Shown here in pieces: positions 12,027-23,112 of a DNA stretch of 64,000 nt. The DNA comes from Rhizophagus irregularis. Its lineage: Eukaryota; Glomeromycota; Glomeromycetes; Glomerales; Glomeraceae. The notes under the pieces are model-generated. The model made no database searches. It saw nothing but the letters and a program-made list of their open reading frames with translations, and was not told where the DNA came from. Made by a program: the position numbers and the translations under genes. The DNA lies in NCBI RefSeq assembly GCF_026210795.1, contig NC_089445.1, positions 1,488,001-1,552,000 on the forward strand, read 5' to 3'. How positions within the stretch are numbered: the stretch's first letter is position 1; every line of letters begins with the position of its first letter.

Positions 12027-12386
12027 TAGAGGTCTGCATTGACCACTATTTTACAACCCGGCCCAGTCCGCACTTGGAAATTAACATAAAGTGCCCAGCC
12101 TGGCCCAGCCCGGACTTAAAATATCAAAAACCTGGCCCAGACCGGACCCGGACTTTTATTATATTATTTTGTTGTAAAAACAAAAAAATTGTCCAACTTA
12201 ATTTAGGTCAGTTTAATTTCGGCCGGGATTAAGACGATTTTGGCCAGAATTATGAAAATCCAGGTTTGATGAAAATTCATGTGCCGGCCTGGGTGAATTT
12301 TGAAGAAAATTTGCTGGCCCAAACCCGGACCCGGGTCCGGGCCGGGTTAGGGTTTCCGGGTTCTGGGTCCCATTTGCAGACCTCTA
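12027..12386. mobile_element. hAT-type MITE with 8-bp target duplication
   Basis: The 360-bp element has 11-bp perfect terminal inverted repeats (TAGAGGTCTGC ... GCAGACCTCTA) and is flanked by a perfect 8-bp direct repeat CCATAGAT at 12019-12026 and 12387-12394. Eight-base duplications are diagnostic of the hAT superfamily. The interior is GC-rich for this window, with repeated GGCCCAG/CCCGGAC motifs in opposite orientations near the two ends, and has no reading frame. Confidence 0.9.
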
Positions 12387-12394
12387 CCATAGAT

Positions 12395-12887
12395 GATGTT
12401 ACACATTTCCTTTTTGGATGACATATTTTAATTTTAAAAAGTTTTTATTTAATTTAATGTATCAAGTAAACATAAGATAAATGAATAAATACATATAAGT
12501 TAAACAATAAAGGCCAGTATAATTTAAAATTTTGTCTATCATTATTTCTACTCCTATTACTATTCTTCCATTTTATCATTATATTTTATAATTATATCAA
12601 ATTAATCAACAATTTCAATTCACTATTGAAAAGCAAAAAAAAATAAATACTAGTAAACGCTTTTTAAACCATAATAAAGTTTAAATTTGTTATCCTTCAC
12701 TGAAGATTAATGATAGTTAAATTTTTAAACTATAATGGAGAAAAAAAAATATTTAAAAAAATATAAAAATTTAAAGTTTTACAATAACTAAAATAGCAAA
12801 TGGGAAATAATTGATCTAAATGTTTTCTTCGCCTTTAGATTTGCTATTCTGATCTAAAAAATGGACGAATAAGATAAGTACTGTATA
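12395..12887. other. 3' flank of the kinase gene, no gene seen
   Basis: AT-rich; probably the 3' untranslated and downstream flank of the minus-strand kinase gene ending at 12888. Confidence 0.4.
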
Positions 12888-15800
12888 TTAAATCATTTGT
12901 AATAGCTTTGTTTTTATTATATAGTTACTATCTTTACTAATGCTCAGTTGAGAAATATCAATTTGTAAAGATTCTATTTAATGAATAAATAATCGTCACT
13001 ATTTTTTAAATGATAATTTGAATATTTTTTATAAATCAATACCTGAAGAATTCATACTAATATTATCACCATTTTTTTCATAAGTGTCATCAGAATTATC
13101 TGGTTCAGGAAAAATAATTTTTAATTGTAAATCATCAATTTGTAAATTTATTAACGTTTTTTATAATTAATTATATTTTTTTAAAAAAAAAAAATACCTG
13201 AGAATTCCATGTTAATATTATCATTTTTTCCATAAATATCATTAGAATTTTTTAATTCAAAAGAATTATTATTATTCAATTGAGAAATATCAATTTGTAA
13301 GGATTCTATTTAAAACCTTATTAGTATTTTTTACAATTAATATGAAGTCCTTTTTTTTTTTAATAATAAATACCTGAAAATTTTATGCTAATTATATTAT
13401 CATTTTCTTCATAATAATCATCAGAATTTTTTGGCTCAGGAAGATTATCAAAATCGAGTAATCTACTGGTATAAGTAGCTTCTGAGTGTGTTATGTATGA
13501 TGTTCCTAAATTTGAAGTTATACTACTATTTGATGAACTGTTATTTATTTCATTTGCTTCTTTAATTTGTTTTTGCATACTTGTATAATCACTAAGATTA
13601 CTAATATTTAACAAACTATTTGATTCTCTAAACCATTGGCTTAAAGTTTTTTTAATTTCTTCTGCATTTGGTCGATTTAATGGATTTGCATCCAAACATC
13701 TTTTAATTAAATACACAATCAATTGAGGTACTTTAATATTAAATCTTGGTCGAAGTCCTTTACAAATTTTCATTGCTAGCTTTAAATCATGACCTAAATC
13801 ATAAAACGGAGGTAATCCAGAAATTACTTCAAACATGATTATGCCAAAACTATAAATATCTGAAGCTTTGGTATAATTTTGTCCACGTAAAATTTCAGGG
13901 GCAATATAAGGCAAAATACCATATATTTTGTCTTTTGCATTCTCTGATGCATTATAATCAGCAGGTTTACATAACCCCAAATCAGTTATGCAAGTGAGAT
14001 TTTTGAGCCTTAATATATTACCAATATGCAAATCTCGATGTATTAATTCTATTTCATGAATATCTTCTAGTCCATGTGCAATGCTATGTAAATAATTAAA
14101 CTTATCACTCCAACCTAATTTATTATAACATGTGTCTAAATAATTTCGTAAACTTCCATTTTCTGCATAATCTAAAACCATAATGTAATTTTCTGTTTTT
14201 GGATCTTGAGTTATTCCATAAAATTTAATAAAGCGCTTATACAAATTTACTTTATGATGTAATATAATCTATGAATATTATAATTAAGTATTAATACCAA
14301 AAATTAAATGTTTATTAAGAATAGTTAAATAACTTACCTCATTCATAAATTCTAATGTAATATTTTTTGAATTATTTAAACTTTTAAGAGCTACAACCAT
14401 GTTTTGATCCTTTCTTTCCCAATTTTGATTATAGTCATCCCATTTATCTATATAACCATCAATCCATTTTGCTCTATATATTTTTCCAAACCCACCTTTT
14501 GTAATATATTTAATATCATAAAATCTATCATAAGGTATCCATTCTACTACATATGATATTTTACTATATTTATGAATTTGCTGGGTATTCCGAATGAATT
14601 CATCAATATTATGATTGCCACTAGTCCAATTTTTGAAATTTCGTTGAAAATGTATTGAATTACACACTTCATTACATTTTTCACATATATCATTCATAAC
14701 CATCATATAGTTCTTGGTTTCTGGATCTTGAGTTATTCCATAAACTTTATGAAACACTACAATCTACAATAGGTTACAGTAGAAATAATTGTAAAAATTT
14801 ATTAGTTTTTTAAATATTTTTTCACAAAATGGCACAGTACAATTGATTAATTTGTATAAATTTATTATACCTTATTTAATTCTGTTGTAATACCTGCTGA
14901 GTTATTTAGAATTTTCAGAGTTACAAACATATTTTGATCCGCTCTTTTCCAATTTTGATTTTTATCATCCCATTCAATTGTGTATCCATCAATCCATTTT
15001 GCTCTATACATTTTTCCAATCTCATCAACATATATATCATAAAGTTTATTATAAAATATCCATTCTAATGCATTTTTCACCTGATAAGTATGTTCTGATA
15101 GCTGAGTATTTTGAATGAATTTATCAATATCATTATTACCACTAGTCCAATTTTTGAAATTTCGTTGAAAATGTATTGAAATACACATTTTATTACATTT
15201 TTCACATATATCATCCAAAACCACCATATAATTCTTGGTTTCTGGATCTTGAGTTATTCCATAAACTTTATGAGTTCCTGCAATCTACAATATATTAAAG
15301 TTAGAAATATTAGTAAAAATAAATTTTTTAACTATTTATTTTTTAAACAACTGGCAATTTTTTCACAAAATGGTACAATACAATATGATTAATTTATATT
15401 TGATAAATTTATTACCCTACCTTATTTATAAATTCTAATGTAATATTTGCTGGATTATTTAAAATTTTCAGAAATACAGCCATATTTTGATTTTTTCTTT
15501 CCCAATTTAGATTTTTATCATCCCATTCAATTGTGTATCCATCAATCCATTTTGCTCTATACATTTTACCAATCTCATCAACATATATATCATAAAGTTT
15601 ACCATAAAGTATCCATTCTAATGCATTTTTCACCTGATAAGTATGTTCTGATAGCTGAGTATTTTGAATGAATTTATCAATATAATTATTACCACTAGTC
15701 CAATTTTTGAAATTTCGTTGAAAATGTATTGAAATACACATTTCATTACATTTTTCACATATATCATCCAAAACCACCATATAATTCTTGGTTTCTGGAT

Positions 15801-18800
15801 CTTGAGTTATTCCATAAACTTTATGAATTCCTGCAATCTACAATATATTAAAGTTAGAAATATTAGTAAAAATCAATTTTCTAACTATTTATTTTTTAAA
15901 CAACTGACAATTTTTTTACAATACAATATGATTAATTTATATTTGATAAATTTATTACCCTACCTTATTTATAAGTCCTAACGTAATATTTGCTGGATTA
16001 TTTAAAATTTTCAGATATACAGCCATATTTTGATTTCTCCTTCTCCAATTTTGATTTTTATCATTCCAATACCAAATACATCCATCAATCCAATTTTCTC
16101 TGTACACTTTGTCAATCTCATCATCTTCTGCAATATATGTATAAATTTTATCATAAGGTATCCATTCTAATGCATTTTCTACCTGATAATAAGCATGTAC
16201 TGATAGCTGAGTATCTTGAATAAATTTATCAATATGATAATTTCCACTAGTCCAATTTTTGAAATTTAGTTGAAAACGCATTGAATTACACACTTCATTA
16301 CATTTTTCACATTTAACTTTCAAAACTGCCATATAGCTCTTGGTTTCTGGATCTTGAGTTATTCCATAAACTTTATGAGATATTGCAATCTACAATATAT
16401 TAAAGCTAGAAATATTAGTAAAAATAAAGTTTTTAATTATTTGTTTTTTAAATAGCTGACAATTTTTTTCACAAATGGTACAATACAATGTGATTAAATT
16501 ATATTATAATTCACAAAAAAAAAATGAAACTTTTGATAAATTTATTATACCTTTTTTAATTCTGTTGTAATACCTGCTGGGTTATTTAGAATTTTAAGAA
16601 TTACAAACATATTTTGATCTGTTCTTTTCCAATTTTGATCTTCATCATCCAATTTAATGCATCCATCAATCCATTTTACTCTGCATACTATACTAAAGTC
16701 ATCATCATCTGCAATATATTCTACATCATACAGTCTATCATAAGGTATCCATTCTAATGCATTTTGTACCAAATAATGTACTGATAGCTGAATATCTTGA
16801 ATGTATTTATCAATATGATAATTTCCACTAGTCCAATTTTTAAAACTTCGCTGAAAATGTATTGAAATACATACTTTTTCACATTTTTCACATTTACCAT
16901 TTAAAACTACCATATAATTCTTGGTTTCTGGATTTTGAGTTATTCCATAAACTTTTTGAGGTACTGCAATCTACAATATATTAAAGTTAGAAATATTAGT
17001 AAAAATAAAATTTTTAACTATTTATTTTCTAAACAGCTAAAATTATTTTAACAAAATGGTACAGTACAATATGATTAATGTATATTAATTTACAAAAAAA
17101 TGAAACTTTTGATAAATTTAGTATACCTCATTTATAAATTTTAATGTAATACTTGATGGATTATTTAAAATTTCCAGAAATACAAACATATTTTGATTAT
17201 ATTTCCAATTTTGATTTTTATTATTCCAATAATAAATACATCCATCAATCCAATTTGCTCTGTACACTTTGTTAATCTCATCATCTTTTTCAAAATATAT
17301 GTCAAGTTTATCATAAGGTATCCATTCTAATGCATTTTTTACCGAATAATAATAAGGATAATAAGTATGTTCTGATAGCTGAATATCTTGAATGAATTTA
17401 TCAATATCATTATTACCACTAGTCCAATTTTTGAAATTTCGTTGAAAATGTATTGAATTACACATTTTATTACATTTTTCACATATATCATTAAAAACCA
17501 CTATATAGTTCTTGGTTTCTGGATTTTGAGTTATTCCATAAACTTTTTGAGGTACTGAAAACTACAGTATATTAGAGTTAAAAATATTAGTAAAAATAAA
17601 ATTTTAACTATTGGTTTTTTAAATAACTGACAATTTTTTTCACAAAATGGCACAGTACAATATGATTAATTTATATTAATTTACAAAAAAATGTAACTTA
17701 TTATACCTTATTTAATTCTGCTGTAATATCTGCTGGATTATTTAAAATTTTCAGAGTTACAAACATATATTGATCTGCTCTTTTACAATTTTGATTTTCA
17801 TCATCCCATTTATTTATACATCCATCAATCCAATTTGCTCTGTACACTTTATCAATCTCATCATCTTCTGCAATAGTATATGTATCAAGTCTATCATAAG
17901 GTATCCATTCTAATGCATTTTGCATCCAAAAAGTATGTTCTGATAGCTGAGTATCTTGAATAAATTTATCAATATCATTATTACCACTAGTCCAATTTTT
18001 GAAATTTCGTTGAAAATGTATTGAATTACACAATTTATTACATTTTTCACATATATTATTAAAAACCACTATATAGTTCTTGGTTACTGGATTTTGAGTT
18101 ATTCCATAAACTTTTTGAGGTACTGGAAACTACAGTATATTAAAGTTAAAAATATTAGTAAAAATAAAATTTTAACTATTGGTTTTTTAAATAACTGACA
18201 ATTTTTTTCACAAAATGGCACAGTACAATATGATTAATTTATATTAATTTACAAAAAAATGTAACTTAAGATAAATTTATTATACCTTATTTAATTCTGC
18301 TGTAATATCTGCTGGATTATTTAAAATTTTCAGAGTTATAAACATATTTTGATCCGCTCTTTTCCAATTTTGATTTTCATTATCCCATTTATTTATACAT
18401 CCATCAATCCAATTTGCTCTGTACATTTTGTTAATTTCATCAACATATATATCATAAAGTTTATTATAAAATATCCATTCTAATGCATTTTTCACCTGAT
18501 AAGTATGTTCTGATAGCTGAGTATCTTGAATAAATTTATCAATATCATTATTATCACTAGTCCAATTTTTGAAATTTCGTTGAAAATGTATTGAATTACA
18601 CACTTCATTACATTTTTTACACATATCATTAAAAACCACCATATAGTTCTTAGTTTCTGGATCTTGAGTTATTCCACAAGCTTTATAAGGTATTGCAATC
18701 TACAATAATTTAAAGTTAGAAATATTAGTAAAATAAAATTTTTAACTATATGTTTTTTAAACAGCTGACAATTTTTTTCACAAATGGTACAGTACAATAT

Positions 18801-21800
18801 AACTAGTCATATTTGATAAATTTACTATACCTTATTTATAAATTCTAATGTAGTATTTGCTGGATTATTTAAAATTTTCAGAGTTACAAACCTATTTTGA
18901 TCTGTTCTTTCCCAATTTTGATTTTTATTATTCCAATAACAAATACATCCATCAGTCCAATTTGTTCTGTACACTCTATCAATCTCATCATCTTCTGCAA
19001 TATATGTATCAAGTCTATCATAAGGTATCCATTCTAATGCATTTCGTACCCTAAAAGTATGTTCTGATAGCTGAGTATCTTGAATTAATTTATCAATATC
19101 ATTATTACCACTAGTCCAATTTTTGAAATTTCGTTGAAAATGTATTGAATTACACACTTCATTACATTTTTCACACATATCATTCAAAACCACCATATAG
19201 TTCTTGGTTTCTGGATCTTGAGTTATTCCACAAGCTTTATAAGGTATTGCAATCTACAATAATTTAAAGTTAGAAATATTAGTAAAGTAAAATTTTTAAC
19301 TATTTGTTTTTTAAATAGCTAACGATTTTTTCACAAATGGTACAGTACAATATGATTAATTTATATTTGATAAATTTACTATACCTTATTTATAAATTCT
19401 AATGTAATACTTACTGGATTGTTTAAAATTTTCAGATTTACAACCATATTTTGATCTGTTCTTTCCCAATTTTGAATTTTATTATTCCAATAATAAATAC
19501 ATCCATCAATCCAAATTTTATTAAGCTCGCAATATATGTATTAAGTTTATCATAAGGTATCCATTCTAATGCATTTCGTACCCAAGAAGTATGTTTTGAT
19601 AGCTGAGTTTCTTGAATGAATTTATCAATATCATTATTACCACTAGTCCAATTTTTGAAATTTCGTTGAAAATGTATTGAAATACACACTTTATTACATT
19701 TTTCACATATATCATTCAAAACCACCATATAGTTCTTGGATTCTGGATCTTGAGTTATTCCACAAGCTTTATAAGGTATTGCAATCTACAATAATTTAAA
19801 GTTAGAAATATTAGTAAAAATATAATTTTTAACTATTTGATTTTTAAATAGCTATCGATTTTTTTCACAAATGGTACAGTACAATATGATTAATTTATAT
19901 TTGATAAATTTACTATACCTTATTTATAAATTCTAATGTAATACTTGCTGGATTGTTTAAAATTTTCAGATTTACAAACATATTTTGATCTGTTCTTTCC
20001 CAATTTTGATTTTTATTATTCCAATTATAAATACATCCATCAATCCAATTTGCTCTATACATTTTATCAAGCTCATCATCTTCTGCAACATATGTATTAA
20101 GTTTATCATAAGGTATCCATTCTAATGCATTTCGTACCCAAGAAGTATGTTCTGATAGCTGAGTTTCTTGAATGAATTTATCAATATCATTGTTACCACT
20201 AGTCCAATTTTTGAAATTTCGTTGAAAATGTATTGAAATACACACTTCATTACATTTTTCACATATATCATTCAAAACCACCATATAATTCTTGGTTTCT
20301 GGATCTTGAGTTATTCCATAAACTTTATGAGGTATTGCAATCTACAATATATTATAGTTTTAAACAGCTGGCAAATTTTCACAAATGATACAGTACAATA
20401 TGATTAATTTATATTTGATAAATTTACTATACCTTATTTAATTCTGATGTAATACTTTCTGGATTATTTAAAATTTTCAGAATTATAAACATATTTTGAT
20501 TTTTTCTTTTCCAATCTTGATTTTCATCATCCCATTTATTTATACATCCATCAATCCAATTTGCTCTGTACATTTTGTTAATTTCATCATCTTTTGCAAA
20601 ATATAAATCAAGACCATCATAAGGTATCCATTCTAATGCATTTTCTACCTCATAATAAGTATGTTCTGATAGCTGAGTATCTTGAATAAATTTATCACTA
20701 TCATTATTACCACTAGTCCAATTTTTGAAATTTCGTTGAAAATGTATTGAAATACACACTTCATTACATTTTTCACATATATCATTTAAAACCACCATAT
20801 AGTTCTTGGTTTCTGGATTTTGAGTTATTCCATAAACTTTATGAGGTGTTGCAATCTACAATATATTAAAGTTTTAAACAGCTGACAATTTTTCAAAATA
20901 GTACAGTACAATATGATTAATTTATATTTGATAAATTTACTATACCTTATTTATAAATTCTAATGTAATATTTACTGGATTGTTTAAAATTTTCAGAGTT
21001 ACAAACATATTTTGGTCTGTTCTTTTCCAATTTTGATTTTTATTATTCCAATAACAAATACATCCATCAATCCAATTTGCTCTATACATTTTATCAAGCT
21101 CATCATCTTCTGTAATATATGTATCAAGTCTATCATAAGGTATCCATTCTAATGCATTTTGTACCCAAAAAGTATGTTTTGATAGCTGAGTATCTTGAAT
21201 GAATTTATCAATATAACTTTTACCACTAGACCAATTTTTGAAATTTCGTTGAAAATGTATTGAAATACACATTTTATTACATTTTTCACATATATCATTC
21301 AAAACCACCATATAGTTCTTGGTTTCTGGATCTTGAGTTATTCCATAAACTTTATGAGGTATTGCAATCTACAATATATTATAGTTTTAAACAGCTGGCC
21401 ATTTTTCACAAATGGTACAGTACAATATGATCAATTTATATTTGATAAATTTACTATACCTTATTTAATTCTGATGTAATACTTGCTGGATTATTTAAAA
21501 TTTTCAGAATTATAAACATATTTTGATCTTTTCTTTTCCAATCTTGATTTTCATCATCCCATTTATTTATACATCCATCAATCCAATTTGCTCTGTACAC
21601 TTTGTTAATTTCATCATCTTTTGCAAAATATATATCAAGCCCATCATAAGGTATCCATTCTAATGCATTTTCTACCTGATAATAAGTATGTTCTGATAGC
21701 TGAGTATCTTGAATAAATTTATCAATATCATTATTACCACTAGTCCAATTTTTGAAATTTCGTTGAAAATGTATTGAAATACACACTTCATTACATTTTT

Positions 21801-22415
21801 CACATATATCATTTAAAACCACCATATAGTTCTTGGTTTCTGGATCTCGAGTTATTCCATAAACTTTATGAGGTATTGTGATCTACAATATATTAAAGTT
21901 AGAAATATTGGCAAAAATAAAATTTTAATTTTTTATTTTTTAAACAGCTGATAATTTTTTCACAAAATGGCACAGTACAATAGTATTTATATTAATTTAT
22001 AAAAAAAATGAAACTTTGGATAAATTTACTATACCTTATTTATAAATTCTAATGTAATACTTGATGGATTATTTAAAATTTTCAGAAATACAAACATATT
22101 TTGATCTTCTCTCATCCAATTTTGATTTTCATCATCCCATTTATTTATGCATCCATCAATCCATTTTGCTCTGTACGTTTTAATCTTATCAACATATAAT
22201 ATACTATCACAAAGTCTATCATAAGGTATCCATTCTAATGCTTGACACGTAAAATGATTATGATCTGTTAGTTGAGTATTTTGAATAAGCTTATTAACAT
22301 GATAATTTCCGCTAGTCCAATTTTTAAAATTTCGTTTAAACCGTTTTGCGTTACATTTATAATTACAATCACATGATTTAATCAGCTTTTTACCACTTTT
22401 GATAAAAGAATCCAT
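12888..22415 (-). CDS. TKL-type protein kinase with 15 tandem N-lobe exons
   Basis: Intron-rich kinase gene. Exons, 5' to 3': 22415-22035, 21882-21460, 21368-20946, 20855-20433, 20341-19919, 19785-19385, 19253-18831, 18699-18286, 18129-17707, 17561-17127, 16970-16551, 16389-15964, 15837-15421, 15284-14871, 14763-14338, 14268-13374, 13305-13198, 12973-12888 (TAA). All phases agree except in exon 6. Start MDSFIKSGKK. Each repeat has CxxCN, FKNWTSGN..ID.FI, (A)LEWIPYD, YRA.WIDG and LKILNN. Only exon 15 keeps a glycine loop (KGGFGKIY) with VALK. The 895-nt exon holds the hinge, catalytic loop HRDLHIGN, DLG in place of DFG, and APE (APEILRG), so catalysis is plausible. Family knowledge: serine/threonine or dual-specificity kinases expanded in this lineage; the substrate is unknown. 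Exon 6 has a 22-bp deletion, so full-length translation needs that exon skipped. Confidence 0.8.
13043..13153 (-). pseudogene. Decayed tail exon with lost acceptor
   Basis: Sequence homologous to the other tail exons reads LQIDDLQL...IIFPEPDNSDDTYEKNGDNI and keeps the phase-1 donor TTCAG|gtattg at 13043. The AG expected before AATAAATTTACAAATT is absent (TT instead) and no other AG lies nearby upstream. It is probably skipped, which leaves the frame unchanged. Confidence 0.5.
14338..22415 (-). repeat. Tandem array of N-lobe exons (15 units, about 510-590 bp)
   Basis: Exon lengths are 381 (first), then 423, 423, 423, 423, 401, 423, 414, 423, 435, 420, 426, 417, 414 and 426 nt, separated by introns of about 90-160 nt. 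All internal units begin with ATTGCA-type sequence encoding HKVYGITQDPETKNYM and end in phase 0, so units can be gained or lost in frame (401 being the exception). Units starting at 21460, 20946, 20433 and 19919 are spaced 513-514 bp and alternate between two subtypes (WDDENQDWKRK and WNNKNQNW), which indicates a recent two-unit duplication. Confidence 0.9.
19385..19785 (-). other. Frameshifted repeat exon 6
   Basis: Compared with its neighbour at 19919-20341 this exon lacks 22 bp around 19515-19520 (between the WIDG codons and the IPYDKLNTY codons). The length of 401 nt is not a multiple of three, and the frame after the YIA codons ends early. Splice sites are intact (gtag before ATT at 19785, AAG|gtatag at 19385). 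Because both flanking introns are phase 0, skipping the exon restores the frame. Confidence 0.8.
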
Positions 22416-22562
22416 TTAGGATTTTTTCAGCCAAAATTAATAACATATAAAAGGTAGGTACTAAAAAAAAAATTTTGCAGTAGTAAGAAAAAAACATTTG
22501 CTCGATGCTGGAAGAACAATACTTATACGTAATTATGTATTGCCCATTAATTGATTATAACG
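22416..22562 (-). promoter_or_regulatory. Presumed promoter flank of the 15-repeat kinase
   Basis: The region just upstream of ATG at 22415. On the minus strand it reads CTTTTATATGTTATTAATTT about 25-45 bases before the start, which could supply a TATA-like element. Placement rests only on position and composition. Confidence 0.25.
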
Positions 22563-23112
22563 GTTAGGCTGAAATTTTACAACAAATTATTTGCCGATCA
22601 TTTCCAATTTAAATGCGGGACATCTCTATTTTATCACGGGCTTGCCAATCATTTCGCCGATCATTTATTGATCGTCTTATCACATGTCTATTTTTCATTA
22701 ATAGAAGGTATTAATGGAAATTTTTGCGAAATATATAGGCCAAAATTTTAAATTATTGTAGAAACATGATATATTATAAATTTCGCTAAAACAGAATAAA
22801 TGTTAAAAATGTGATTTTTTTTAAGTATTTTTTTACAAAATTTTAGGGACTATTTATAAAAAAGGTAACAACGTAATGTTTAATGAACAAATTTAAATTA
22901 AAAAAAAAATATTTAGTATAAAATTTTGCCAAATTAATATTTATAAACATCCATTCAATGATAACTTTTTGATTAATTCCATATGATTATTTTAGATAAT
23001 ATTACTTCTTGTATACCTAAATAATGCATTTTAAAAATTTCAAGTTTCGCCCAAAGCAAAATAGCAGGAATGATCGGCAATTATCAATTATTGAAAATTT
23101 CAGCTTAAAGCT
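22563..23112. mobile_element. Possible non-autonomous element with long inverted ends
   Basis: The left end has GGCTGAAATTTT, then AAATTATTTGCCGATCATTT; the right end (about 23072-23110) carries the inverse, ATGATCGGCAATTATCAATT, then GAAAATTTCAGC. The inverted ends run about 40 bp with mismatches. Exact borders and target duplication are not clear. Confidence 0.45.

Noticed and set aside
15447-19054. Plus-strand open frames at 15447, 15990 and 18857
   Set aside because: Shadows of the minus-strand repeat exons; they recur only because the exons recur.
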